From the NCBI GenBank assembly GCA_029098185.1, contig JAQXNV010000022.1, positions 124,001 to 188,000 of the forward strand: a stretch of DNA of 64,000 nt, in the 5' to 3' direction. A program made the translations under genes and the position numbers. The notes below the pieces were generated by a model. It was not told where the DNA came from and did no database searches. It saw only the letters and a program-made list of their open reading frames with translations. Origin of the DNA: Oscillospiraceae bacterium (GTDB lineage Bacteria; Bacillota; Clostridia; Oscillospirales; Acutalibacteraceae). Of this stretch, positions 8,677-17,703 are shown piece by piece (within the stretch, counting starts at the first letter, position 1; each line of letters opens with the position of its first letter).

Positions 8677-9627
8677 ATGTCTTTTTCAGCGGAGATCAAA
8701 AATGAATTGTGTCAGCTGCCGACTGATCCCAACTGCCGCAAGGCGCTGTGCTACGGGATGCTGCGGTTTGCCCGGAGCTTTTCCGACCGGTCTATGGTGA
8801 TCGTCACAGAGCATCCGGGGTTTGCTCATCTGGCAGCGTCGGTGCTGGCGGAGGAGTGCGGTGTTGTGGTAGATCTGCAAACGAAGATCACCCATCGCAA
8901 GCAGACGCCGGAAAGCTGTACCGTACAGATCGAAGGCGACGACCAGCGGGGACGGGTGCTTCACCATTTCGGCCACGACCGCACAGAGGTCCACGGCCGC
9001 ATCAACCGAGAAAATCTGCAAAAGCCAGGCTGCGCATCTGCCTTTTTGCGAGGCGCTTTTCTGGCCTGCGGCACGGTGATCAATCCGGAGAAGGAATACC
9101 ATCTGGAGTTTTCCGTGGTACATATGCACCTGGCGGAGGATCTGTCCCAATTGCTGTCAGAAGTCATCGAGATGCACACGATGCCGGCCATCATCCAGCG
9201 AAAGGGCTCTTATGTTGTTTATTTAAAGGAAAGTGAAGCCATTGCCGATCTGTTGACGTATTTGGGCGCGCAGAACGGCTCGCTGGAACTGATGCAGGTG
9301 AAGATGGTCAAGGAACTGCGCAACGACGTCAACCGCCGGTCTAACTGCGAGACGGCCAACATTATGAAAACCGCCAATGCTGCCGCTGTCCAGCGCATCG
9401 CCATCGAGCGCATCCAGAAGCATCTGGGATTGGAGCATCTCTCTCCGGAGCTGCGGGAGCTGTGTGTGCTGCGGTACGAAAATCCGGGAATGTCTCTGCG
9501 GGAGCTGGGAGAGAATTTATCTGAGCCGATTTCCCGGTCCGGCGTCAACCACCGGCTGCGGCGGATTTTAGAGATCGCCGAAGCACTGCCACCTCTGGAA
9601 GCAGAAAGCGATTCCCCCGATGACTGA
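8677..9627 (+). CDS. whiA: WhiA-family DNA-binding regulator
   Basis: This 316-residue protein has the N-terminal LAGLIDADG-like fold of WhiA (about 1-190) and a C-terminal helix-turn-helix of the sigma-region-4 type (about 225-305, with LRELGENLSEPISRSGVNHRL). In Bacillus WhiA influences cell division and chromosome segregation; in Streptomyces it controls sporulation septation. It starts 9 bp after rapZ with GGGGAG at 8668-8673. The usual yvcK gene between rapZ and whiA is missing here. Confidence 0.93.
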   Translation: MSFSAEIKNELCQLPTDPNCRKALCYGMLRFARSFSDRSMVIVTEHPGFAHLAASVLAEECGVVVDLQTKITHRKQTPESCTVQIEGDDQRGRVLHHFGHDRTEVHGRINRENLQKPGCASAFLRGAFLACGTVINPEKEYHLEFSVVHMHLAEDLSQLLSEVIEMHTMPAIIQRKGSYVVYLKESEAIADLLTYLGAQNGSLELMQVKMVKELRNDVNRRSNCETANIMKTANAAAVQRIAIERIQKHLGLEHLSPELRELCVLRYENPGMSLRELGENLSEPISRSGVNHRLRRILEIAEALPPLEAESDSPDD

Positions 9628-9695
9628 TGGGCAGTTGTTCGGCGGAATCGCCTTTCTTTTTTTGTAGATCATTTATTTTGAAAGGAGCGGTCATT

Positions 9696-12600
9696 ATGGG
9701 ATTTGCCCACCTGCATCTGCATACGGAATACAGCCTGCTGGACGGTGCCTGCCGTATAGAACAGGTATTGGATCGCGCAGTCGAGCTGGGACAGTCTGCC
9801 GTTGCCATCACCGACCATGGCGTCATGTACGGCGTCGTCGATTTTTATCGGGCGGCCAAACGGCGGAATATCAAGCCGATCATCGGCTGCGAAGTATACG
9901 TTGCCCGCCGGACCCGTCAGGATAGAGTCCATGAGCTAGACCGGGAGCCGTATCATCTGGTGTTGCTCTGTGAAAACCAGACCGGATACCAAAATCTCAT
10001 TAAGTTGGTGTCGGAAGCGTGGGTCAACGGCTTTTACGGCAAGCCCCGCATCGACCTGCCCTTACTGCGCCAGTACCATGAGGGACTCATCGGTCTGTCG
10101 GCCTGTTTGGCGGGAGCGGTGCCTCGTGCGCTGAAAGCCGGCGATTACCAGGAAGCAAAGCAGATCGCCCTGGAGTACAATGAGATCTTGGGGCAGGGAA
10201 ACTTCTTTTTGGAGCTGCAGGATCACGGCATCCCGGAGCAGCAGCGGGTAAATCCGCAGCTGGTGCGCCTGTCGGAGGAAACGGGCATCCCGCTGGTGGC
10301 CACCAATGACTGTCACTATATTCGCAAAGAGGACAGCAAGATGCACCATATTTTGATGTGCATCCAGACTAACCACACCATAGAGGATGACAACACGCTG
10401 GAATTTTCCTCTGATGCGTTTTACCTCAAAAGCGAGGAAGAGATGCGTGCCCTCTTTGGGAAAGTGCCTCAGGCCTGTGACAACACCATGGAGATCGCAG
10501 AGCGGTGTCATGTAGAATTTGTCTTTGGCCAGACGAAGCTGCCTCGATTCGATCCGCCCAATGGCCAGCCCAATGACGTCTATTTTCGGGAAATGTGCGA
10601 AGAAGGACTTTGCCGCCGGTATGGGGCGCATCCGTCCGAAGCGCTGCATCAGCGGCTGGATTACGAGATCGACACCATCAGCAAGATGGGCTACACCAAC
10701 TATTATCTCATCGTCCACGATTTTGTCCGCTATGCTAAGTCGGTAGATTTGCCTGTGGGCCCTGGCAGAGGCTCTGGCGCCGGCAGTTTGGCGGCCTATT
10801 GTCTCGGCATTACAGACATCGACCCTATCCAGTATGACCTATTGTTCGAGCGGTTCCTGAATCCGGAACGGGTCAGTATGCCCGATTTTGACATCGACTT
10901 CAGCGACGAGCGGCGGCAGGAGATGATCGACTACGTTGTGCGAAAATATGGCGCCGATCACGTTGCGCAGATCGTCACCTTTGGCACCATGGCAGCTAAG
11001 GCAGCTATCCGGGATGTGGGGCGTGCCATGGCCATCCCCTACGCCGCAGTGGATGCAGTGGCAAAGCTGGTGCCCAATAAGCTGAACATCACGTTGGACG
11101 AAGCGTTGAAATTGTCCAAGGAGTTGCGGGAAAAGTACGAAACAGAGTCAAAGATCCGAGAGCTTATCGACATGGCAAAAAAAGTGGAAGGGATGCCAAG
11201 AAACGCTTCCACTCACGCTGCCGGCGTCGTCATTACAGACCGGCCTGTAGATGAATACGTTCCCCTGGCAAAGAATAATGACGCCGTTGTTACCCAGTTC
11301 ACCATGACGACCCTGGAAGAGCTAGGTCTGTTGAAGATGGATTTTCTAGGGCTGCGGAACTTGTCGGTCATTGATAATACGGTGAAGCTCATCCAAAAGG
11401 AGCAGCCGGATTTTTCCCTAGCAAAGATGCGGACAGAGGATGAAAAAGTCTATCAAATGATCTCCTCCGGCGCTACAGAAGGCGTGTTCCAGTTTGAATC
11501 GGCAGGCATGAAGAACGTCATCATGCAGCTAAAGCCGGAGCATATGGAGGACCTCATCGCGGTCATTTCGCTTTACCGCCCCGGCCCGATGGATTCTATT
11601 CCCCGCTATATTGAAAACCGTCATCACCCGGAAAAAGTCACCTATGCCCACCCCTTATTGGAACCCATCTTAAACGTGACCTACGGCTGTATCGTCTATC
11701 AGGAGCAGGTCATGCAGATCTTCCGCAGTCTGGCCGGCTATTCTCTGGGCCGAGCGGATATTGTACGCCGGGCCATGTCGAAGAAAAAAGCCGACGTCAT
11801 GGAGCGGGAGAAGCAGATCTTCCTCTACGGGCTAACGAATGATGACGGCACCGTGGAGGTAGAGGGGTGTATCCGCCGGGGTGTCAGCGAGGATGTGGCT
11901 AAGGCGATTTTCCACGAGATGGAGAGCTTTGCGTCCTACGCCTTTAATAAATCTCACGCGGCGGCCTATGCCATGGTGGCGTACCAAACGGCGTGGCTCA
12001 AGTGTTATTATCCCCAGCAGTATATGGCGTCTCTGCTCACCAGCGTACTGGACTCCACCAATAAAGTGGTGTCGTATATCAACGACTGTAACCGAATGAA
12101 TATCCGTGTCCTGCCGCCCCATATCAACGAAAGCGGCGCGCGCTTTACCCCTGTGGGCAACGACATCCGGTTCGGCTTGCTGGCGGTGAAAAATCTGGGC
12201 CGAGGCTTTATCGATCGGCTGGTCCGGGAGCGGGAACAGCATGGACGGTTCCAGTCCTTTTACCAGTTCTGTAAGCGGATGTATGCCCTGGAACTGAACC
12301 GGCGGGCACTGGAGAGCCTGATCAAGTGCGGCGCTATGGACGGCCTTTCGGAAGGGTATAACCGCAATCAGATGCTCAGTGCCGTTTCTCAGGTACTAGA
12401 GGTGCTGGAAAGTGACCGCCGGAAGAATGTCGAAGGCCAGATCGGCTTTTTCGATACACCGGATGACCAGGATAGTCAGACGGGCTTTACCATTGGGCCG
12501 ATGGCGGAACTGCCGGTGCAGGAGCGGTTAGCTGGGGAAAAGGAAGTAGCCGGGTTGTATCTGTCCGGCCACCCTATGGCAGAATACGCCGATCTCTATA

Positions 12601-13208
12601 AGGATCGTTCCGTGACGAAAACCAGCGATCTTTATCCGGATAGTGATGGCCAATGCCGCCGGTCAGACGGCGATACGGTGAAGCTCATCGGGATCATTAC
12701 CGCCCTAAAACGAAAAGTGACCAGGAGCAATGCCATGATGGCGTTTTTGACGCTGGAGGATATGTTCGGCGGGGTAGAGGTACTGGTGTTTCCGTCGGTG
12801 CTGAATCAGTATGGCGCGCTCATCACAGAGGGGCGGGTCATCGCTGTGCGGGGGCGGGTCAGCACCACCGAGGACAAGGACCCAAAGCTGATTTGCGATG
12901 CTGTCGTGCCGGTGGAGGAGCATGGCACTTTGCTGGGCAGCGGCCAGGAGCAGCAAAATGGCAGAAAGCAAATCCACAGCAAGCGGCCGGGGCTGTACTT
13001 AAAGGTGCAGAATCCGGACTGTCCCAAGTACCGCAAGGCATTGCAATACACAGCCATCTTTGACGGCATGACGCCGCTGTATTTGTATTTTACCGACAGC
13101 AAAAAGCTGGTCCTGGCGCCGCCGGCGCTGCGGGTGGATCTGAATGAGCCACTGGTGCGGGCGCTGCGGGAGCTGCTAGGAAACGAAAATGTAGCTGTCG
13201 TTTCTTAA
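9696..13208 (+). CDS. dnaE: DNA polymerase III subunit alpha (DnaE)
   Basis: This 1170-residue protein is the DnaE-type replicative polymerase. It opens with the PHP domain (FAHLHLHTEYSLLDGA, residues 2-17), continues with the C-family polymerase core holding the Asp triad (PDFDIDF near residue 396 and a third Asp further on), then a helix-hairpin-helix region and an OB fold (LTLEDMFGGVEVLVFP near 1020). In Firmicutes DnaE works beside PolC and extends primers. The ATG at 9696 follows AAAGGAG (9681-9687); the frame opening at 9627 lacks one. No clear terminator follows; the 164 bp to the next gene contain only a weak 4-bp stem before a T run. Confidence 0.95.
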   Translation: MGFAHLHLHTEYSLLDGACRIEQVLDRAVELGQSAVAITDHGVMYGVVDFYRAAKRRNIKPIIGCEVYVARRTRQDRVHELDREPYHLVLLCENQTGYQNLIKLVSEAWVNGFYGKPRIDLPLLRQYHEGLIGLSACLAGAVPRALKAGDYQEAKQIALEYNEILGQGNFFLELQDHGIPEQQRVNPQLVRLSEETGIPLVATNDCHYIRKEDSKMHHILMCIQTNHTIEDDNTLEFSSDAFYLKSEEEMRALFGKVPQACDNTMEIAERCHVEFVFGQTKLPRFDPPNGQPNDVYFREMCEEGLCRRYGAHPSEALHQRLDYEIDTISKMGYTNYYLIVHDFVRYAKSVDLPVGPGRGSGAGSLAAYCLGITDIDPIQYDLLFERFLNPERVSMPDFDIDFSDERRQEMIDYVVRKYGADHVAQIVTFGTMAAKAAIRDVGRAMAIPYAAVDAVAKLVPNKLNITLDEALKLSKELREKYETESKIRELIDMAKKVEGMPRNASTHAAGVVITDRPVDEYVPLAKNNDAVVTQFTMTTLEELGLLKMDFLGLRNLSVIDNTVKLIQKEQPDFSLAKMRTEDEKVYQMISSGATEGVFQFESAGMKNVIMQLKPEHMEDLIAVISLYRPGPMDSIPRYIENRHHPEKVTYAHPLLEPILNVTYGCIVYQEQVMQIFRSLAGYSLGRADIVRRAMSKKKADVMEREKQIFLYGLTNDDGTVEVEGCIRRGVSEDVAKAIFHEMESFASYAFNKSHAAAYAMVAYQTAWLKCYYPQQYMASLLTSVLDSTNKVVSYINDCNRMNIRVLPPHINESGARFTPVGNDIRFGLLAVKNLGRGFIDRLVREREQHGRFQSFYQFCKRMYALELNRRALESLIKCGAMDGLSEGYNRNQMLSAVSQVLEVLESDRRKNVEGQIGFFDTPDDQDSQTGFTIGPMAELPVQERLAGEKEVAGLYLSGHPMAEYADLYKDRSVTKTSDLYPDSDGQCRRSDGDTVKLIGIITALKRKVTRSNAMMAFLTLEDMFGGVEVLVFPSVLNQYGALITEGRVIAVRGRVSTTEDKDPKLICDAVVPVEEHGTLLGSGQEQQNGRKQIHSKRPGLYLKVQNPDCPKYRKALQYTAIFDGMTPLYLYFTDSKKLVLAPPALRVDLNEPLVRALRELLGNENVAVVS

Positions 13209-13319
13209 AACTGCAAAAGACACAGGGGCCGTATGGGAAATCCATGGGTTTTTTTGTGTGGAAAAGCAGGAGGGAGCCTGCCTTTATCTTCCAGCAAAGA
13301 AAAAAGAATGGACAAAACA

Positions 13320-13328
13320 TGGTATACT
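13320..13328 (+). promoter_or_regulatory. Extended -10 promoter for the beta-helix gene
   Basis: TGG followed by TATACT (13323-13328) forms an extended -10. No consensus -35 is seen. It lies 44 bp before the chosen start. Confidence 0.5.
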
Positions 13329-13372
13329 AAAAGAAAACGATCGGGCTTTTGCAGAAAGAAGGCATAGGACAA

Positions 13373-15433
13373 ATGAGATCAAAACAAGTTTTCGCATCTT
13401 TGCTGGCAGCCTTGCTGCTCCTTAGCAGTACAGCATCTTTGTCGGTTTCCGCCATAGAAGCGCCCTCCACTACCCTTGCGGATACAGTGCAAACGGGCAA
13501 CGCTTCTGCCGGTACACAGCTTTTTGTCACCGAGGGAGACATCCAGCAACAGGGCGCCCGCCGTGCCATTCAGCAGGCGTTGCTGCAGGCAAAGGAGAAC
13601 GCTTCCAAAAATGATCCCTATACCATTACCGTTGCGCCGGGGACCTATCAATTGGACACCTCATTAAAGCTCTACAGCAACACAACGCTGATCCTCACTG
13701 GCGTTACGCTGAAGGCAGACCCGGAAAACAATGTGCTCCGTGTCGGTGATGTAGACGCTTTCCAGAGCGGTGCAACAGGCTATGTCTATGAGAATATCCG
13801 GGTAGAGGGCGGTACGCTGGACGGCCAAAAGAAAAGCGGTACCATTTTAAAGGTGGGCCACACGAAAAACTTCACCATGGAGAATATGACGCTGCAAAAC
13901 GCCTATAACAATCACATTATGGAAACCGGCGGTGTGGACGGACTGAACATTAAGCGCTGCACCTTCCGGGATCAGACGCTGGACCCCAAATCGAAAAGTT
14001 TATGCTATGAGGCTATCCAGCTAGATATTCTGTATTCCAGCCACTTAAACGGTTATCGTTCAGAAACGCTGGCCACAAAGAATGTCACCATCGACGGCTG
14101 CACATTTCAAAATGTGCCCCGAGGCGTGGGAAGTCATACCAGTGTGCTGAATCAGCCTATGAACAAGATCGTCATCCGAAATTGTAAGTTTGATCACATG
14201 AAAAGCGCCGCGATCCAGGGACTGAATTGGGTGAACAGTACCATCGAGAATAACACGATCACCAACTCGCCCCGGGGTATCATTTATTACACCGTCATGA
14301 CCGGCGGGCAGGGGACTTTTTTGCCTGCGGTATTGGCAAAGGAAGGCAATACCGCAACGAGTGTTTCCGCTTTGTACAAAGCGCCGGATGCAAAGCAAAA
14401 GACCGTGATCCGCAATAATAAGATCACGATGAATTCTGCGGCGGATCCTTACGCCGCCTATGACCGGGTCGGCATTTTGGTATCGGGCAGCCCCATCACC
14501 ACAAAGACCCAGTACGGCGACCACAGCGGCAATCTGCCAAAGGGCGACTATTATGCCAACAATGTGACGGTGCAGGGGAATACGATCACCACCACCGGCC
14601 ACGGCATCCGCTTTGTAGACGGGAAAAATTGTCGCGCGCTGCAGAACACCATCGTTGGAAAGAGCGTATCTGACGGGAAAAATTATTACGGCATCCAGGC
14701 CATGGACAACAGTACCAATGTGACCATCGAGGGGAACACCATTCGTAATGCGGGCTGTAACGGCATCTATTTGCGGACGGGTTCCTCTGCCGTGAGTATG
14801 TGCAAGAATACGGTTGTAAAAACAGGGAAATACGGCATCGACATAGAGGGTGCCAAAGCAAAAACCATCGCTGAAAACAAAATTTCCAACACAAAAAGTC
14901 AGGGGATCTTCGTATTCAGCGGCGGGACTGTCGATACTATCCGCGACAATCAGATCTCGAGTACCGGCAGCTATGGCATCCAGGTAACGACCAACAGTAC
15001 CGCCCAAACGATCACCGGCAATCTCATTCAGAAGCCTCGGGAATACGGTATCCTGGTCAGCACCAAATCTTCCGGAAGATCCATTGCGAAGAATACGATC
15101 ACCGGCGCTGAAAAAGCACCTGTTCTTGTTTCTCGAGACAGCAAGGTAACCAGCGTTTCCAGCAATTATACCCTTGTATCGCCAAAGGTAACGGTTAAAC
15201 CGGCCCGCCGCGCCCTGCAAGTCAACTGGGGAAAGGTCAGCGGTGCCACAAGCTATCAGGTGTACCGCTCTACCAGCAAAAACAGCGGTTATCGCTTAGT
15301 GGGAACCACAAAGGCTGCATCTTATGCCGATAAAGGACTGTCCTCCGGCAAGACCTACTATTATCAGGTCTGCGCCATAAATGGCAGCAGTAAGAGTGCA
15401 CTTTCCGCCGTTGCTGCCGGAAAGGCAGGATGA
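13373..15433 (+). CDS. Secreted right-handed beta-helix protein with C-terminal FN3 domain
   Basis: This 686-residue protein has a cleavable signal peptide (about 1-28, ending SVSAIEA). Residues about 65-600 are a parallel beta-helix: repeated NNxI/V-x-N-xxI units such as IRNNKI, VQGNTI and IEGNTI of the pectate-lyase-like PbH1 type. The last 85 residues resemble a fibronectin type III module (WGKVSGATSYQVYRS, then KTYYYQVCAING). It is probably an extracellular polysaccharide lyase, hydrolase or adhesin, but no catalytic residues can be assigned. I use the ATG at 13373; an upstream TTG at 13349 has no ribosome-binding site. It forms a single-gene unit with its own terminator. Confidence 0.8.
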   Translation: MRSKQVFASLLAALLLLSSTASLSVSAIEAPSTTLADTVQTGNASAGTQLFVTEGDIQQQGARRAIQQALLQAKENASKNDPYTITVAPGTYQLDTSLKLYSNTTLILTGVTLKADPENNVLRVGDVDAFQSGATGYVYENIRVEGGTLDGQKKSGTILKVGHTKNFTMENMTLQNAYNNHIMETGGVDGLNIKRCTFRDQTLDPKSKSLCYEAIQLDILYSSHLNGYRSETLATKNVTIDGCTFQNVPRGVGSHTSVLNQPMNKIVIRNCKFDHMKSAAIQGLNWVNSTIENNTITNSPRGIIYYTVMTGGQGTFLPAVLAKEGNTATSVSALYKAPDAKQKTVIRNNKITMNSAADPYAAYDRVGILVSGSPITTKTQYGDHSGNLPKGDYYANNVTVQGNTITTTGHGIRFVDGKNCRALQNTIVGKSVSDGKNYYGIQAMDNSTNVTIEGNTIRNAGCNGIYLRTGSSAVSMCKNTVVKTGKYGIDIEGAKAKTIAENKISNTKSQGIFVFSGGTVDTIRDNQISSTGSYGIQVTTNSTAQTITGNLIQKPREYGILVSTKSSGRSIAKNTITGAEKAPVLVSRDSKVTSVSSNYTLVSPKVTVKPARRALQVNWGKVSGATSYQVYRSTSKNSGYRLVGTTKAASYADKGLSSGKTYYYQVCAINGSSKSALSAVAAGKAG

Positions 15434-15461
15434 GCTTTTTCAGCATCTGCATATAAACAGA

Positions 15462-15508
15462 GGGAGCATTGTAGAAGAAAGATCCTGCAATGCTCCCTGA
15501 TTTTTTGC
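15462..15508 (+). terminator. Intrinsic terminator after the beta-helix gene
   Basis: GGGAGCATTG (15462-15471) pairs with CAATGCTCCC (15488-15497), followed by TGATTTTTT. Confidence 0.85.
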
Positions 15509-15512
15509 AAAA

Positions 15513-15555
15513 GAAAAAACCTAAAGACGCTGCTTTAGCGATCTTCAGGTTTTGT
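15513..15555 (-). terminator. Intrinsic terminator of the tRNA-Pro gene
   Basis: On the minus strand AACCT-x-AAGA...TCTT-x-AGGTT forms a hairpin with an inner GCT/AGC stem, followed by TTTTTTC just downstream of the tRNA 3' end. Confidence 0.8.
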
Positions 15556-15557
15556 GC

Positions 15558-15634
15558 TGGTCGGAGTGACGGGACTTGAACCCACGGCCTCTTGACCCCC
15601 AGTCAAGCGCGCTACCAGCTGCGCCACACCCCGA
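15558..15634 (-). tRNA. tRNA-Pro (anticodon GGG)
   Basis: The 77-nt minus-strand sequence folds as a tRNA. The acceptor arm pairs TCGGGGT with ACTCCGA, the D-loop has AGCTGGTAG, the anticodon stem is CTTGA/TCAAG around loop CTGGGGG, the T arm has GTTCAAGTC, and the 3' CCA is encoded. The anticodon GGG (15598-15600) reads CCC and CCT proline codons. It has its own promoter and terminator. Confidence 0.95.
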
Positions 15635-15647
15635 TGCAACAGTTGTT

Positions 15648-15676
15648 ATTGTACCACTCCTTTTGTAAAATGTCAA
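15648..15676 (-). promoter_or_regulatory. Consensus promoter of tRNA-Pro
   Basis: On the minus strand TTGACA (15676-15671) and TACAAT (15653-15648) are 17 bp apart, with TGG before the -10. Transcription would begin close to the tRNA 5' end. Confidence 0.88.
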
Positions 15677-15757
15677 GGGACTTCCTGCATCGTTTCAAAT
15701 TTTTAACAGGGATTTTCCGCTGCGTTCCCGGAACACTAGGAAAAAGGAGGGCTTTTT

Positions 15758-15967
15758 ATGGATGCACCATACCGACCAAAACGAGGAAAACAGAGAAGCG
15801 ATTTGTCAGATGATGCGCTTTTGGAGGAGATCTGCAACGCCAGCTCCACAAACGACTGTACCGGGTTGATCCCCACGGCGCCAGAGTCTAAGGCGGAGCT
15901 GGAATCTTACAACGAAGTTTATCATTATCTCCCATCTCCGCCAAAGCATCCTCATCGTCACAACTAA
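15758..15967 (+). CDS. Small hypothetical protein, 69 residues
   Basis: I do not recognise this protein. It is hydrophilic, with a basic N-terminus (PYRPKRGKQR), an acidic middle (LSDDALLEEICNASS) and a Pro/His-rich end (PSPPKHPHRHN). There is no membrane helix and only two cysteines. Support for a real gene is a very good ribosome-binding site (AAAAAGGAGGG, six to seven bases before the ATG) and a terminator immediately after the stop. It shares that terminator with the convergent holin gene. I see no clear sigma-A promoter upstream. Confidence 0.6.
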   Translation: MDAPYRPKRGKQRSDLSDDALLEEICNASSTNDCTGLIPTAPESKAELESYNEVYHYLPSPPKHPHRHN

Positions 15968-15968
15968 A

Positions 15969-16012
15969 AAAGCGTCCCGCTTTCCCAATGCAGAAGCGGG
16001 GCGCTCTTTTTG
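15969..16012. terminator. Bidirectional intrinsic terminator
   Basis: AGCGTCCCGCTT pairs with AAGCGGGGCGCT, with A and T tracts on either side. It serves the 69-codon gene on the plus strand and the lysis cassette on the minus strand. Confidence 0.85.
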
Positions 16013-16016
16013 CTTG

Positions 16017-16337
16017 TTATCCTTTGTTTGTTGTGTCGGGATCGTCATCTCCTTTGACGGCCTGTTTGTAAATTTGATTGCAGAACACACTGGTCCCGGC
16101 TGTCAAGATCCCCTGGGTAATGGATGCAAACAGCATCATGGCCACATCCTGCAGATGATGGATCTCCGATGTGGCAAACACATAAATTGCCGCCAGTACA
16201 ATGCTGGTACAGCCCAGCAAAATGGGGATCCAGCGATCATGGATAAAGGATGCCTTCTTCAGCCCGATGCCAATAAAATACAGCACCGGGATCAAAATCA
16301 GCAGCTCCGCCCGTATGTACTCGGTAAAATAGTCCAT
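16017..16337 (-). CDS. Phage-type holin
   Basis: This 106-residue protein has about three hydrophobic segments (near residues 8-25, 35-57 and 65-88) and a charged C-terminal tail (KGDDDPDTTNKG), the layout of small clostridial phage holins. Holins gather in the membrane and open holes so that a signal-less lysin can reach the wall. It is the last gene of a three-gene minus-strand cassette, 10 bp after the XhlA-like gene, and lies next to a terminator. A GGAGG-type site precedes its ATG. No capsid, tail, integrase or other phage gene is near. Confidence 0.75.
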   Translation of the reverse strand: MDYFTEYIRAELLILIPVLYFIGIGLKKASFIHDRWIPILLGCTSIVLAAIYVFATSEIHHLQDVAMMLFASITQGILTAGTSVFCNQIYKQAVKGDDDPDTTNKG

Positions 16338-16347
16338 AAGTACCTCC

Positions 16348-16632
16348 TTATTTCAAAATTTGTGCTAAAACCGCGCCGGCAATTCCAGTTCCCACAGCGC
16401 CTAACAAGGCCGCCAGCAGCTTATCCCACCATTTGCCGGGACGCTCGGTAACTTTTTTGACTTCTGTCTTGATCTCGTCTACGCTGCTGCCCAAGTTATC
16501 TACCTTTGTGTTCACGGTGGCCACTGCAACGGTCAGCGCATGAAGATCTTCCACCTTGCTTTCCAGATTGCTGATCCGCTTATGGGCCGATTTTAAGCTC
16601 TCAGACATCCGGACCAATTCCTCATTGTTCAC
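16348..16632 (-). CDS. XhlA-like membrane-associated protein of the lysis cassette
   Basis: This 94-residue protein has a heptad-like N-terminal half (MSESLKSAHKRISNLESKVEDL onward, predicted coiled coil to about residue 62), a KKVTERPGKWWDKLL juncture and a C-terminal transmembrane helix rich in Gly/Ala. That is the plan of XhlA, which works with a holin in Bacillus phage PBSX lysis. I start at the GTG at 16632, which has AGGAGGG four bases upstream and begins right after the lysozyme stop; the frame is open further but overlaps the lysozyme gene. Confidence 0.65.
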   Translation of the reverse strand: MNNEELVRMSESLKSAHKRISNLESKVEDLHALTVAVATVNTKVDNLGSSVDEIKTEVKKVTERPGKWWDKLLAALLGAVGTGIAGAVLAQILK

Positions 16633-16642
16633 GATCTCCCTC

Positions 16643-17686
16643 CTATCCTTTGACGGTGAGATAGCTTTTGTCGTAGTAGACATAGCCCTCCCGGTCGTTT
16701 TTACGGATATGGAGCCAACCGTTTGGCAGGATGCTGATGACAAGGAAAGATTCCCCTTGCTGCAACTGTCCCGCAACGACGCTTTCTAAAGATGGCCCTT
16801 TTCGCACATTGACATTGGCGCCGTGACAGATGCCGGTATGGTAACGGCTCAGTCCCGTACCCTGGAGAAACTCGTTGCTCATCCAGCCGGTAAGCGTGCC
16901 AAAGCGCACCCGGCTCCAGCCCCAGTTATCATCGGAAAGCAGGGTGACTTGTTTCCCTTTGGGAACGACTGCCAGGATTTTTGCCGCGGTGTGGGCGTCT
17001 TTTCGCAGCCGGACATTGGCTGTTGTGACCGCTGTTTTTTTGGTGGGAGCCGGTGCGGTTACGGTACTGTTTTTCGCGTCTTTCGCATAGTCCACATAAG
17101 CATAATTGACATCGACAGATCCGGTGATCCCGGGAACGCTTCCTTTGTCGCTGTACTGCCAGATGGCCATGTTGTACGGCGGTTTGGATGTTTCCCATGC
17201 AGCCAGCCACAGATCGTATGGGGCAAGGGCGTTCTGGTCGAAGTAATTATGCAGATAGTCGAGATTGGCGTAATTGCCGGCACGGTAGCCGCTTTTTTGG
17301 ATCTCAGCGAGAAACGCTTTAGCAAAGGCCGTAGCCATAGCTTTTGTGATCGTTACGCCCTGTTCTTTGGCGTAGCGGACAGAATCGTACTCAAAATCAA
17401 AAAAGACCGGGTACTGTAATGTATGGCCCCTGAGGACCTGACAGCACACCTGAGCCTCTTTTTTGGCGTCCTCTACGCTGGTGGCGTAAGAAAACCAATA
17501 GGCGCCGACAGGGAGACCCTGTTTTCGTGCTTCCTGGTAATTGCGTTCAAACTGGCTGTCCTTCTGGGATAAGTGATTGCCATAGCCTGCCCGGAGGATC
17601 GCAAACTGAATGCCGCTTTCCTTTACGTTTTTCCAGTCGATCCTGCCCTGATGAGCAGAAACATCGATTCCTTTTTGTTGGATCAT
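16643..17686 (-). CDS. GH25 lysozyme with two SH3b domains
   Basis: This 347-residue protein opens with the glycoside hydrolase 25 domain (about 3-195): GIDVSAHQG, ILRAGYG, the DFE pair in FFDFEYD and WQYS. Two bacterial SH3-type wall-binding domains follow (about 222-280 and 292-347), each with a V-RKG/LRKD-like entry. It should cleave MurNAc-GlcNAc bonds. There is no signal peptide, so export would need the adjacent holin. The ATG at 17686 has AAGGAGG (17699-17693); the frame extends 43 codons upstream without a site. A sigma-K-like promoter lies just upstream on the minus strand. Confidence 0.9.
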   Translation of the reverse strand: MIQQKGIDVSAHQGRIDWKNVKESGIQFAILRAGYGNHLSQKDSQFERNYQEARKQGLPVGAYWFSYATSVEDAKKEAQVCCQVLRGHTLQYPVFFDFEYDSVRYAKEQGVTITKAMATAFAKAFLAEIQKSGYRAGNYANLDYLHNYFDQNALAPYDLWLAAWETSKPPYNMAIWQYSDKGSVPGITGSVDVNYAYVDYAKDAKNSTVTAPAPTKKTAVTTANVRLRKDAHTAAKILAVVPKGKQVTLLSDDNWGWSRVRFGTLTGWMSNEFLQGTGLSRYHTGICHGANVNVRKGPSLESVVAGQLQQGESFLVISILPNGWLHIRKNDREGYVYYDKSYLTVKG

Positions 17687-17703
17687 AGGTTGCCTCCTTT
17701 TTC

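Noticed and set aside
13209..13260. Terminator after dnaE
   Set aside because: Only a 4-bp ATGG/CCAT stem precedes the T run, which is too weak to call.
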